From Avibacterium sp. 21-586 (GTDB lineage Bacteria; Pseudomonadota; Gammaproteobacteria; Enterobacterales; Pasteurellaceae): a stretch of 64,000 bases of DNA. Each line of letters starts with the position of its first letter. Within the stretch, counting starts at the first letter, position 1. Below, in pieces: positions 1-10,236 of the stretch. The position numbers were made by a program, and so were the translations under genes. The notes beneath the pieces are model-generated. The model worked only from the letters and a program-made list of their open reading frames with translations. It was not told the origin of the DNA and made no database searches. The stretch lies in the NCBI RefSeq assembly GCF_026226775.1, contig NZ_JAKKOD010000001.1:372001-436000 (forward strand). Direction: 5' to 3'.

Positions 1-42
1 AATCGTCGTGTAAGCATTGTTGTACACGGAACACAAGAATAA
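1..42 (+). CDS. C-terminal end of an OmpA-like protein (partial)
   Basis: Frame 1 reads NRRVSIVVHGTQE followed by TAA. An NRRV-I/V ending is typical of the C-terminus of OmpA-type peptidoglycan-binding domains, so this is probably the tail of an OmpA-family outer-membrane protein. OmpA-family genes often sit in type I secretion adhesin operons, which fits the giant adhesin starting 47 bases downstream. Only 13 codons are visible, so the assignment is tentative. Confidence 0.45.
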   Translation, partial: NRRVSIVVHGTQE

Positions 43-89
43 TGAGATACATCATCTAAGCAATTTAAGAGTTTAAAGGTAAAAAAGTA

Positions 90-3000
90 ATGACAAAACA
101 AATCACATTAAAGATTAATGATGCGAAGCAAACGCTAGAAACAATTAATATTACAGCGGGCAAAAAGCAAGCGGTAGAAGTGAGCGCGAAAGGCAAAGTC
201 AATTATCAGTTAATTGATGACCAAACAGGCTTTGGTCCTGAAAATATTATGATTAAACGTGATGGAAAAGATTTAAAAATCGCGTTTGAAGGTTCAGATA
301 TTGAAAGTCCAGATTTAATCATCAAAGATTATTATGATGAAAATGGCCAAGCAGCGGATACTAGCTTGCTTGTTGGTTTACATGAAAATGGCAACATTTA
401 CCCTTATGTGCCAGAAAGCACCTTAAAAGCGGATGCAGTAACAGAGCTTGCTGATCAAACATCAGCAGGGCAAGCATTAGGTGGCGAACCGATTGGCGCG
501 TTATGGGCATTTAGTCCGTGGTGGTTATTAGGTTTAATCCCGCTAGCACTTGGTGGAATTGCATTGGCACATGGTGGTAAAAGTAGTAAAGATACGACTC
601 CACCAACAGCACCTGATGTTATTGCAAACGATGACGGTAGCGTAGTGATTAATCCACCGAGAGATGCAGATACGAAAAAAGTCACAACCGAATATGTTGA
701 TGAAAATGACCAATCACATACTATCGTGGCAGAAAAAGGCAGTGATGGAAAATGGACGATTACTAACCCAAGTGATAATCCAGGTGTAACGATTGATCCA
801 AATACTGGTGTGGTAACCATTCCAGAAGATAAAGTGAAAGATGGTTCAGATGTTACCGCACGTGGAACAGATGGAGCAGGTAACGAAGGTCCATCAGACA
901 CCGATACCGTAAAATACCCACCAGTAAAAGATGCACCAATTGTTGAAATTCAAGATGGTGGCGACAACTTACTTGGTGAAAAAGAAATTAATGATGGTGT
1001 GCAAGCGGTCATTACATTACCAAAAGGTGTAAAACCAGGTTATGTATTGAAAGTTGACGTTGACGGTGATGGTATTCCTGATATTGAGAAGCCATTAACT
1101 GCACAAGATATTGCTGATGGAAAAGTAACTGTTGATATTCCAAACAACAAATTACCTAAGAGTGGTGGTACATTAGAAGTTACTGCAAAAGTATCTACTC
1201 CAGATGGTTTAGACAGCCCGAAAGGTAACGATACTTCATTGGTAGATACCACAGCACCTAAACCAGACGTAGAAGCTAACCAAGATGGTACAGTAACAAT
1301 CACGCCTATCGATCCAGATACGACAAAAGTAGACGTAGAATACAAAGATCCAGACGGCAATGACAAAACCATCACAGTTGAAAAACAACCAGATGGCACA
1401 TGGGAAATCACCAATCCACAAGATAACCCAGGTGTAACCGTTGATCCGTCTACAGGTACAGTAACCATTCCAGAAGACAAAGTAAAAGATGACACACCAG
1501 TAAAAGCAACAGCAACAGATGAAGCTGGCAATACAGGTACGGATACCGACAATGCGGAAACCCCAATTGATATGACAGGCAAAGAGCCAGGTCGTGGCGC
1601 CCCAACGGTTGAAATTCAAGATGGTGGTGACGAAGTATTAAATGGTAAAGAAGTGTCAGATGGCGTGGTAGCAAAAGTTGGCTTACCAAATGATGCTCAA
1701 CCAGGCGATACCTTAAAAGTAGATACCGATGGTGATGGAGAACCAGACTTTGAAAAAGTATTGACACCAGAAGATATCGCAAATGGTAGCGTAAATGTAC
1801 CAGTGCCAGCGGAAGACATTCCAGCAAGTGGTGGTACGTTAAAAGTTACCGCTAAAATCACGAATCCAGATGGCGTAGATAGCCCGAAAGTGAGTGATAC
1901 GGCTACAGTGGATACTACCGCACCAGGTAAACCAGATGTTGTGGCACAACCAGATGGTTCAGTAACGATTGAACCACCAGTAGATCCAGATACAACAAAA
2001 GTGGAAATCACGTACCCAGGGGAAGATGGCACAGATAAAACGATCGTGGCAGAAAAAGACCCAGCCGGAAACTGGACAATCAGCAATCCAGGAGACAATC
2101 CAGGGGTAAGCATTGATCCGAATACTGGAGTGGTAACCATTCCAGAAGATAAAGTACAAGATGACAAACCAGTAACAGCCGTTGCAACCGATGAAGCAGG
2201 TAACACTGGTGAGCCAGATACAGACAAAACGCAACCGAAATCAGATAAGCCAGCGGTAGATATCGTATCGCCGAATGCACCAGATGTTGTGGCGAATGAT
2301 GATGGCAGCGTAGCTGTGAATCCACCGAAAGATGAAGACATCAAGAAAGTGACCACAGAGTATGTAGATGAAAATGATCAACCACATACTATCGTTACAG
2401 AGAAAGGTGATGATGGAAAATGGACGATTACCAACCCAGGTGATAACCCAGGTGTAACCGTAGATCCAGATACAGGTGTAGTGACCATTCCAGAAGATGT
2501 CGTGAAAGATGGTTCAGAAGTTACAGCACGTGGTACAGACGAAGCGGGTAACGAAGGCCCAGAAGATCGCGACACAGTGAAAGACCCTGCACGTGGTGCG
2601 CCAATTGTTGAAATCCAAGATGGTAACGATGGCGTATTAAATGGTGACGAAGTGGATGCAGGCGTGGTAGCGAAAGTAACCTTACCAAAAGATAACCCAG
2701 CGAAACCAGGTGATGTACTGAAAGTAGATACGGATGGAGATGGTGAGCCAGATGTAGTTCACACATTGACCCCTGAAGACATTACAAATGGTTATGTAAA
2801 CATCAACGTACCAACGGAAGATGTTCCTGCAAGCGGTGGTACATTAGAAGTGACGGCTAAAATTACTAACCAAAGTGGTTTAGACAGCCCGAAAGGTAAC
2901 GATACCTCATTAGTAGATACCACAGCACCTAAACCAGATGTAGAAGCTAACCAAGATGGTACAGTAACAATCACGCCTATCGATCCAGATACGACAAAAG

Positions 3001-6000
3001 TAGACGTAGAATACAAAGATCCAGACGGCAATGACAAAACCATCACAGTTGAAAAACAACCAGATGGCACATGGGAAATCACCAATCCACAAGATAACCC
3101 AGGTGTAACCGTTGATCCGTCTACAGGTACAGTAACCATTCCAGAAGACAAAGTAAAAGATGACACACCAGTAAAAGCAACAGCAACAGATGAAGCTGGC
3201 AATACAGGTACGGATACCGACAATGCGGAAACCCCAATTGATATGACAGGCAAAGAGCCAGGTCGTGGCGCCCCAACGGTTGAAATTCAAGATGGTGGTG
3301 ACGAAGTATTAAATGGTAAAGAAGTGTCAGATGGCGTGGTAGCAAAAGTTGGCTTACCAAATGATGCTCAACCAGGCGATACCTTAAAAGTAGATACCGA
3401 TGGTGATGGTGAACCAGACTTTGAAAAAGTATTGACACCAGAAGATATCGCAAATGGTAGCGTAAATGTATCAGTGCCAGCGGAAGACATTCCAGCAAGT
3501 GGTGGTACGTTAAAAGTTACCGCTAAAATCACGAATCCAGATGGCGTAGATAGCCCGAAAGTGAGTGATACCACTACAGTGGATACTACCGCACCAGGTA
3601 AACCAGATGTTGTGGCACAACCAGATGGTTCAGTAACGATTGAACCACCAGTAGATCCAGATACAACAAAAGTGGAAATCACGTACCCAGGGGAAGATGG
3701 CACAGATAAAACTATCGTGGCAGAAAAAGACCCAGCCGGAAACTGGACAATCAGCAATCCAGGAGACAATCCAGGGGTAAGCATTGATCCGAATACTGGA
3801 GTGGTGACCATTCCAGAAGATAAAGTACAAGATGACAAACCAGTAACAGCCGTTGCAACCGACGAAGCAGGCAACACTGGTGAGCCAGATACAGACAAAA
3901 CGCAACCTAAATCAGATAAGCCAGCGGTAGATACCGTATCACCGAATGCGCCAGATGTTGTGGCGAATGATGATGGCAGCGTAGCTGTGAATCCACCAAA
4001 AGATGAAGACATCAAGAAAGTGACCACAGAGTATGTAGATGAAAATGATCAACCACATACTATCGTGACAGAAAAAGGTGACGATGGAAAATGGACGATT
4101 ACCAACCCAGGTGATAACCCAGGTGTAACCGTAGATCCAGATACAGGTGTAGTGACCATTCCAGAAGATGTCGTGAAAGATGGTTCAGATGTTACAGCGC
4201 GTGGTACAGACGAAGCGGGTAACGAAGGTCCAGAAGATCGCGACACAGTGAAAGACCCTGCACGCGGTGCGCCAATTGTTGAAATCCAAGATGGTAACGA
4301 TGGCGTATTAAATGGTGACGAAGTGGATGCTGGCGTGGTAGCGAAAGTAACCTTACCAAAAGATAACCCAGCAAAACCAGGTGATGTACTGAAAGTAGAT
4401 ACGGATGGAGATGGTGAGCCAGATGTAGTTCACACATTGACCCCTGAAGACATTACAAATGGTTATGTAAACATCAACGTACCAACGGAAGATGTTCCTG
4501 CGAGCGGTGGTACATTAGAAGTGACGGCTAAAATTACTAACCAAAGTGGTTTAGACAGCCCGAAAGGTAACGATACTTCATTGGTAGATACCACAGCACC
4601 TAAACCAGATGTAGAAGCTAACCAAGATGGTACAGTAACAATCACGCCTATCGATCCAGATACGACAAAAGTAGACGTAGAATACAAAGATCCAGATGGC
4701 AATGACAAAACCATCACAGTTGAAAAACAACCAGATGGCACATGGGAAATCACCAATCCACAAGATAACCCAGGTGTAACCGTTGATCCGTCTACAGGTA
4801 CAGTAACCATTCCAGAAGACAAAGTAAAAGATGACACACCAGTAAAAGCAACAGCAACAGATGAAGCTGGCAATACAGGTACGGATACCGACAATGCGGA
4901 AACCCCAATTGATATGACAGGCAAAGAGCCAGGTCGTGGCGCCCCAACGGTTGAAATTCAAGATGGTGGTGACGAAGTATTAAATGGTAAAGAAGTGTCA
5001 GATGGCGTGGTAGCAAAAGTTGGCTTACCAAATGATGCTCAACCAGGCGATACCTTAAAAGTAGATACCGATGGTGATGGAGAACCAGACTTTGAAAAAG
5101 TATTGACACCAGAAGATATCGCAAATGGTAGCGTAAATGTACCAGTGCCAGCGGAAGACATTCCAGCAAGTGGTGGTACGTTAAAAGTTACCGCTAAAAT
5201 CACGAATCCAGATGGCGTAGATAGCCCGAAAGTGAGTGATACGGCTACAGTGGATACTACCGCACCAGGTAAACCAGATGTTGTGGCACAACCAGATGGT
5301 TCAGTAACGATTGAACCACCAGTAGATCCAGATACAACAAAAGTGGAAATCACGTACCCAGGGGAAGATGGCACAGATAAAACGATCGTGGCAGAAAAAG
5401 ACCCAGCCGGAAACTGGACAATCAGCAATCCAGGAGACAATCCAGGGGTAAGCATTGATCCGAATACTGGAGTGGTAACCATTCCAGAAGATAAAGTACA
5501 AGATGACAAACCAGTAACAGCCGTTGCAACCGATGAAGCAGGTAACACTGGTGAGCCAGATACAGACAAAACGCAACCGAAATCAGATAAGCCAGCGGTA
5601 GACACCGTATCACCGAATGCACCAGATGTTGTGGCGAATGATGATGGCAGCGTAGCTGTGAATCCACCGAAAGATGAAGACATCAAGAAAGTGACCACAG
5701 AGTATGTAGATGAAAATGATCAACCACATACTATCGTTACAGAGAAAGGTGACGATGGAAAATGGACGATTACCAACCCAGGTGATAACCCAGGTGTAAC
5801 CGTAGATCCAGATACAGGTGTAGTGACGATTCCAGAAGATGTCGTGAAAGATGGTTCAGACGTTACAGCACGTGGTACAGACGAAGCGGGTAACGAAGGC
5901 CCAGAAGATCGCGACACAGCTAAATATCCACTGACTGATGCACCAAAAGTTACTATTGTAGATGGTGGTGATGATCTATTGAACGCTAAAGAAGTTTCAG

Positions 6001-9000
6001 ATGGCGTAGTAGCTAAAGTAACTTTACCAGGTAGCGAAAAATATCCAAGTGATCACCCAGCAAAAGCAGGTGATATACTGAAAGTAGATACAGATGGTGA
6101 TGGTGAGCCAGACTTCGTTAAAACATTAACCGATGAAGACATCACTAAAGGTTATGTAGATGTACCAGTACCAACGGAAGATGTACCAGCAAATGGTGGT
6201 GAATTAGTCGTAACTGCGAAAATCACGAACAAAAGTGGTTTAGACAGCGAACTGTCTGAACCAGCTAAATCAACTGTTGATACCGTTGCAAATATCAATA
6301 TTACCAACATTGGTGGTGATGCAGAGCCTGCAACATCAACAGAGCCAAATGAAACACCATATGCGGTAATTCCACAAACAAAAACTGATACAGTCGTTTC
6401 TGGCACCACCACCGGTGTTGAGCAAGGTCAAGAGCTTACCCTTGTTGTCACCAAAGAAGACGGTACACAAGTAGGTAGTTATACTGCAACTGTTGATGCA
6501 AACGGAAGTTGGACAACTACGGTAACCGATCAGCTTGAACAAGATGGTCGATACACCTTTACTGCAACTGTGAAAGATCAAGCAGGTAATGTTGCGACAG
6601 ATATAGATAAATCTCGTCCAAGTAATCTTGCGCCAAACGCAGTTGATGATCCGTTAGATGTTACTGAGGCAACAGGTAACACAGTAAATGTATTAACAAA
6701 TGATACAGATCCTGAAAATGACACGCTTACGGTAACAGCAGCTAAAGTGGATACCGATGGCGACGGTACGCCTGATGATCTCGTGATTGGTACTGAAACT
6801 CCAATTATGAAAGATGGCAAAGAAATTGGTAAAGTAACTGTTAGCGCAAATGGTGATGTAAAAGTTGTTCCAGCAGAACACTATACCGGTGAATTGCCAG
6901 ACATTACTTATACCATTACCGATACTGCGGGTAACACAGCGACTGCAACCGTTGATGTAACGAATAAGCGACCAAATGAAAATCCGACTGCTAAACCGGA
7001 TACAGCAACCGGTTCGAATGGTACACCAGCAACAGGTAACCTATTAACGAACGATAGTGATCCAAACGGTGATACTCTTACTGTGACTAAAGTAACGGTT
7101 GGTGGTAAAAATATACCAATTGGTGAAGAAACTCCGATTACTGACAGCACAGGTAAGACCATTGCGAAAGTGACTGTAAATTCAGACGGTAGCTACACAG
7201 TTACCCCAGAGCCAAACTACACAGGCAAGATTCCAGAAATCAGCTACACCGTGGGCGATGGCAAAGGTGGTACGGCGAACAGCACGTTAACAGTAGAAAA
7301 TACGAATCCTAATACAGCACCAGTGGCGAAAAATGATACGGATGAAGCAACCACAGCTAATCCAGCTATAGGTAACCTGAAGGATAACGATAGTGATATA
7401 AATGGTGATACTCTCACCGTGAAGAGCGCGAAAGTGGATACCAACGGAGATGGTACGCCAGATGACTTGACGTTAGGTACAGCAACGGCAATCACGGATA
7501 ATACAGGTAAGCAAATTGCAACCGTAACCGTAAATACTGACGGTACTTACACTGTAACGCCAGTAGCTGGCTATCGTGGTGATTTACCAACGATTACTTA
7601 TACGGTAACAGATGGTAAAGACACGAACAATACCAGCAACGAGGCAACGCTGACAGTAACTAACAACAATCCGAATGATAAGCCAGTAGCCACAGCGGAT
7701 ACAGGTAACGGTACAACCACTAACCCTGCAAAAGGTAACGTATTAACGAACGATACCGATCCAAACGGTGATACCTTGAAGGTAACGGGGGCAACAGTGG
7801 ACGGTAAGCCAATTACTATCGGCACGGAAACGCCAATTACTGATAGCACAGGTAAAACCATTGCGAATGTAACTGTTAATGCAGATGGTACATATACGGT
7901 CACTCCTGCTGCAGACTACTATGGTGAGATCCCGCCAATCACTTATACCGTAAGTGATGGCAAAGGTGGTACCACGGACAGTACTTTAACCGTAACTAAC
8001 GGTAATAAGCCGCCAGTATCTATTGATATCGATACCATTGCGGGTGAAAGCCAAAAACCAATTGGTACAGATGCAGATAACTATGCGACCATTACCAAAG
8101 CTGATAAAGACGCTGGCTACACCATTAGTGGTACAGCTACCGGCTTAGATGGTCAGCAAGTTACCGTTACCGTCACTAAAGATGGTGAATCATCGGCAAC
8201 CATTACCAAAACCGCAACGGTAACAGACGGTAAATGGTCAGTGCCTGTTGATGCAGGAACAAGTATTGGTAACGACACAGGCGTAAGTGTAAAAGCTGAA
8301 GCGACCAGTGCCACAGGTACAAAAGTCGAAGATGTTGACACTGCCAAAGCTGATGATTTAGCCGAAATTACCATTACAGGTGTTTCTACAGGATCGTCAG
8401 GAACAGGAACAGGTGCTGCTAATACTATCGATGTGGCTAATATTAATGAAGGTTATTACGACAATACTGGCTATACAAAATATGTAGGCTCAAGTAATAA
8501 CGATACTATTAATTTAGCGGATACCGTTGTCGGTGATGTTGCCATTATTGATACCGCTGGAGACAACACTATCACAGGTAAACAAATTGGTGGTAACACC
8601 AGTATCTTACTTGGTAATGGTAATGATACGATTACATTAGATAGTGCGGTTACAGGAGAAAAAACCGCTAACCGTAGCCCATATGTCTATGTTGATACGC
8701 TAGGTGAAGATATTGCAGGTGATTCAAGCCTAAGCAGTTTAGGACTAGATGGTAGATATACTGATTTGAATACACAAGCAAAAGACTACTATGCAGCGCA
8801 AGCACCAGTGTTAGGGTTGTTAAGTAGAAACAATAGCTTACCGTATCAAGATGTATTGGGTCGCCCACAGATTGCACTAGGTAAAGTAGCGGGTGATGCT
8901 CCAGTTGATAGAACGCCTGCACCAATTACTGCGGTGAATGGTACGGTACAAGATGTTGAAGCAGGTCGTGAAGTAACAGTAACGATTACCAATAGCACAG

Positions 9001-9851
9001 GTACTGCTGTGCATACAGGTAAAACGACAGTTCACAACGATCTTACTTGGACGCTTGATGTGACTTCAGCTAACTTAGATACAACACAAACCTATACGGT
9101 GAAAGCAGATGTAACAGATATCGCGACCAACCCAGCTTCAAATACTTATACTTTAGCTGCAAGTGGTGGTAGTGCCGGAGCGGTTGAGCAAAATAGCTTA
9201 ACGGTTAACGGAGATGTTAAAGACTATGCTATTCGTGGTAGTGATGGTGAAGATACCATCAGTGTTGGTAGCTTGAGCTCTGGTAATATCTTTACTGAAG
9301 CAGGTAACGATACGGTTACCGTTGGCACTTGGAAAGGTGCTGCTGCGCCGCAAACTGGCACCTCGATTTTTACTGCAGATGGTGATGATACAATTACAAT
9401 CAACTCTGCAAATGTAGGTACAGTCGATGGTGGTATTAGTGCTAATATCGGTAGCGTAATTGATGGTGGTAATGGACACGATCTATTAGAGTTAGGCAGT
9501 GATGTGAAAGCGATCCTATTCTCAACATCATTGACAACGGGTAGATCTACTCCAGAAGCATCTGAAGCAATCAAAGTTTATAATGTTGAAGAAATTAATC
9601 TTTCTGGTTCAAATAATAAACTGATTGTTGCTGCACCTTCTGATATGGCTTCTTTCAAAGGCATTATGGGTAGTGATCATATTGATATCTTCGGAGAATC
9701 AGGTAACACAGTTCAGCTGAAGAGTGGTTGGGTCGCAGGTGGAACAGCCTCTCATACAACGGAGTCTGGACATACCTATGATGCTCAAGCGTATAGTTAC
9801 AATGGTATGACCTTGTATATTGATACCGATATTAGCGTGTCAATTATCTAA
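90..9851 (+). CDS. Giant BapA/LapA-type repeat adhesin, probable type I secretion substrate
   Basis: This is a 3253-residue predicted surface or biofilm adhesin. Residues 1-130 resemble the BapA prefix domain. A hydrophobic stretch at about 140-160 (ALWAFSPWWLLGLIPLALGG) follows, as in proteins held in the outer membrane by an N-terminal plug. Residues about 170-2070 are acidic Ig-like modules (APDVVANDDGS..., TVEIQDGGDEVLNGKEV..., NPGVTVDP-TG-VTIPED) arranged in a 557-residue higher-order repeat. About 2180-2640 holds four cadherin-like modules (NDTDPNGDTLTVT). The C-terminus carries RTX-like Asp/Gly motifs (LLGNGNDTITL, DGGNGHDLLELG), as expected for calcium-dependent type I secretion. There is no Sec signal peptide. 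A ribosome site (AAAGG) precedes the ATG. The cognate LapB/LapC/TolC genes are not in the window and may lie upstream. I see no LapG cleavage site with confidence. Confidence 0.88.
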   Translation: MTKQITLKINDAKQTLETINITAGKKQAVEVSAKGKVNYQLIDDQTGFGPENIMIKRDGKDLKIAFEGSDIESPDLIIKDYYDENGQAADTSLLVGLHENGNIYPYVPESTLKADAVTELADQTSAGQALGGEPIGALWAFSPWWLLGLIPLALGGIALAHGGKSSKDTTPPTAPDVIANDDGSVVINPPRDADTKKVTTEYVDENDQSHTIVAEKGSDGKWTITNPSDNPGVTIDPNTGVVTIPEDKVKDGSDVTARGTDGAGNEGPSDTDTVKYPPVKDAPIVEIQDGGDNLLGEKEINDGVQAVITLPKGVKPGYVLKVDVDGDGIPDIEKPLTAQDIADGKVTVDIPNNKLPKSGGTLEVTAKVSTPDGLDSPKGNDTSLVDTTAPKPDVEANQDGTVTITPIDPDTTKVDVEYKDPDGNDKTITVEKQPDGTWEITNPQDNPGVTVDPSTGTVTIPEDKVKDDTPVKATATDEAGNTGTDTDNAETPIDMTGKEPGRGAPTVEIQDGGDEVLNGKEVSDGVVAKVGLPNDAQPGDTLKVDTDGDGEPDFEKVLTPEDIANGSVNVPVPAEDIPASGGTLKVTAKITNPDGVDSPKVSDTATVDTTAPGKPDVVAQPDGSVTIEPPVDPDTTKVEITYPGEDGTDKTIVAEKDPAGNWTISNPGDNPGVSIDPNTGVVTIPEDKVQDDKPVTAVATDEAGNTGEPDTDKTQPKSDKPAVDIVSPNAPDVVANDDGSVAVNPPKDEDIKKVTTEYVDENDQPHTIVTEKGDDGKWTITNPGDNPGVTVDPDTGVVTIPEDVVKDGSEVTARGTDEAGNEGPEDRDTVKDPARGAPIVEIQDGNDGVLNGDEVDAGVVAKVTLPKDNPAKPGDVLKVDTDGDGEPDVVHTLTPEDITNGYVNINVPTEDVPASGGTLEVTAKITNQSGLDSPKGNDTSLVDTTAPKPDVEANQDGTVTITPIDPDTTKVDVEYKDPDGNDKTITVEKQPDGTWEITNPQDNPGVTVDPSTGTVTIPEDKVKDDTPVKATATDEAGNTGTDTDNAETPIDMTGKEPGRGAPTVEIQDGGDEVLNGKEVSDGVVAKVGLPNDAQPGDTLKVDTDGDGEPDFEKVLTPEDIANGSVNVSVPAEDIPASGGTLKVTAKITNPDGVDSPKVSDTTTVDTTAPGKPDVVAQPDGSVTIEPPVDPDTTKVEITYPGEDGTDKTIVAEKDPAGNWTISNPGDNPGVSIDPNTGVVTIPEDKVQDDKPVTAVATDEAGNTGEPDTDKTQPKSDKPAVDTVSPNAPDVVANDDGSVAVNPPKDEDIKKVTTEYVDENDQPHTIVTEKGDDGKWTITNPGDNPGVTVDPDTGVVTIPEDVVKDGSDVTARGTDEAGNEGPEDRDTVKDPARGAPIVEIQDGNDGVLNGDEVDAGVVAKVTLPKDNPAKPGDVLKVDTDGDGEPDVVHTLTPEDITNGYVNINVPTEDVPASGGTLEVTAKITNQSGLDSPKGNDTSLVDTTAPKPDVEANQDGTVTITPIDPDTTKVDVEYKDPDGNDKTITVEKQPDGTWEITNPQDNPGVTVDPSTGTVTIPEDKVKDDTPVKATATDEAGNTGTDTDNAETPIDMTGKEPGRGAPTVEIQDGGDEVLNGKEVSDGVVAKVGLPNDAQPGDTLKVDTDGDGEPDFEKVLTPEDIANGSVNVPVPAEDIPASGGTLKVTAKITNPDGVDSPKVSDTATVDTTAPGKPDVVAQPDGSVTIEPPVDPDTTKVEITYPGEDGTDKTIVAEKDPAGNWTISNPGDNPGVSIDPNTGVVTIPEDKVQDDKPVTAVATDEAGNTGEPDTDKTQPKSDKPAVDTVSPNAPDVVANDDGSVAVNPPKDEDIKKVTTEYVDENDQPHTIVTEKGDDGKWTITNPGDNPGVTVDPDTGVVTIPEDVVKDGSDVTARGTDEAGNEGPEDRDTAKYPLTDAPKVTIVDGGDDLLNAKEVSDGVVAKVTLPGSEKYPSDHPAKAGDILKVDTDGDGEPDFVKTLTDEDITKGYVDVPVPTEDVPANGGELVVTAKITNKSGLDSELSEPAKSTVDTVANINITNIGGDAEPATSTEPNETPYAVIPQTKTDTVVSGTTTGVEQGQELTLVVTKEDGTQVGSYTATVDANGSWTTTVTDQLEQDGRYTFTATVKDQAGNVATDIDKSRPSNLAPNAVDDPLDVTEATGNTVNVLTNDTDPENDTLTVTAAKVDTDGDGTPDDLVIGTETPIMKDGKEIGKVTVSANGDVKVVPAEHYTGELPDITYTITDTAGNTATATVDVTNKRPNENPTAKPDTATGSNGTPATGNLLTNDSDPNGDTLTVTKVTVGGKNIPIGEETPITDSTGKTIAKVTVNSDGSYTVTPEPNYTGKIPEISYTVGDGKGGTANSTLTVENTNPNTAPVAKNDTDEATTANPAIGNLKDNDSDINGDTLTVKSAKVDTNGDGTPDDLTLGTATAITDNTGKQIATVTVNTDGTYTVTPVAGYRGDLPTITYTVTDGKDTNNTSNEATLTVTNNNPNDKPVATADTGNGTTTNPAKGNVLTNDTDPNGDTLKVTGATVDGKPITIGTETPITDSTGKTIANVTVNADGTYTVTPAADYYGEIPPITYTVSDGKGGTTDSTLTVTNGNKPPVSIDIDTIAGESQKPIGTDADNYATITKADKDAGYTISGTATGLDGQQVTVTVTKDGESSATITKTATVTDGKWSVPVDAGTSIGNDTGVSVKAEATSATGTKVEDVDTAKADDLAEITITGVSTGSSGTGTGAANTIDVANINEGYYDNTGYTKYVGSSNNDTINLADTVVGDVAIIDTAGDNTITGKQIGGNTSILLGNGNDTITLDSAVTGEKTANRSPYVYVDTLGEDIAGDSSLSSLGLDGRYTDLNTQAKDYYAAQAPVLGLLSRNNSLPYQDVLGRPQIALGKVAGDAPVDRTPAPITAVNGTVQDVEAGREVTVTITNSTGTAVHTGKTTVHNDLTWTLDVTSANLDTTQTYTVKADVTDIATNPASNTYTLAASGGSAGAVEQNSLTVNGDVKDYAIRGSDGEDTISVGSLSSGNIFTEAGNDTVTVGTWKGAAAPQTGTSIFTADGDDTITINSANVGTVDGGISANIGSVIDGGNGHDLLELGSDVKAILFSTSLTTGRSTPEASEAIKVYNVEEINLSGSNNKLIVAAPSDMASFKGIMGSDHIDIFGESGNTVQLKSGWVAGGTASHTTESGHTYDAQAYSYNGMTLYIDTDISVSII
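1207..5918 (+). repeat. 1671-bp tandem repeat inside the adhesin gene, about 2.8 copies
   Basis: Sequence at about 1207-2877 recurs at 2878-4548 and, incompletely, at 4549-5918. The offset is exactly 1671 bp (557 codons), and only scattered single-base differences separate copies. For example, the GACAGCCCGAAAGG block occurs at about 1213, 2884 and 4555, and GAAGATCGCGACACAG recurs at 2563, 4234 and 5905. The period is a multiple of three, so copy-number change would keep the frame. Each unit contains several distinct Ig-like modules. The repeat likely arose by recent duplication or recombination. Confidence 0.93.
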
Positions 9852-9873
9852 GTACCATTTATCTTCGTGTAAT

Positions 9874-9901
9874 AAAAGCCCACTCCGGTGGGCTTTTTTA
9901 T
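9874..9901 (+). terminator. Rho-independent terminator after the adhesin
   Basis: The hairpin AAAGCCCAC-TCCG-GTGGGCTTT is followed by a T run, starting about 23 bases after the adhesin stop codon. Confidence 0.9.
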
Positions 9902-10106
9902 TGCTTCTCTTATTGCTAAGCCAATAATCATCGCAAAACTATACTTATTATTCTGTAGCCAGTTATGTTTTGACAAAAAAGGTTCTCAATTTAAACTAAA
10001 TCAAAGGCTCATTCAGTTTTGCTAAATAAATTACCTTATAAGTAGCTACAAAAGTGCGGGAGGAATTTGGAGGATTTTTCAAAAAATCTTATAATCTTTA
10101 TAATTT

Positions 10107-10146
10107 TTGTTAAATGTTTGTAAACACCTTTTAATAGTTGTAAAAT
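10107..10146 (+). promoter_or_regulatory. Candidate aceE promoter with ArcA-like sequence
   Basis: TTGTAA at 10118-10123 and TAAAAT at 10141-10146 are separated by 17 bases, a good sigma-70 arrangement 90 bases before aceE. The overlapping stretch TTGTTAAATGTTTGTAA resembles an ArcA direct-repeat site, and ArcA represses aceE operons in enterobacteria. The rest of the 385-base spacer after the adhesin terminator holds only AT-rich sequence and an imperfect uptake signal near 10048. No pdhR gene is present. Confidence 0.4.
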
Positions 10147-10236
10147 AGCTCAGATATAAGTATCTAGTAATCTCTAGTGGTTTAGTTTTGCATAAAAATT
10201 AAACTTGATTTTAACTTAATAAATAAGGAAAAGACT

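Noticed and set aside
1697-5698. Long minus-strand open frames (up to 219 codons) repeated every 1671 bp opposite the adhesin
   Set aside because: They are mirror frames of the repetitive coding strand, low in complexity, without ribosome sites, and repeat exactly with the adhesin units.
1207-5918. Regular repeats as a CRISPR array
   Set aside because: The period is 1671 bp, wholly coding and in frame, with no short repeats separated by unique spacers.
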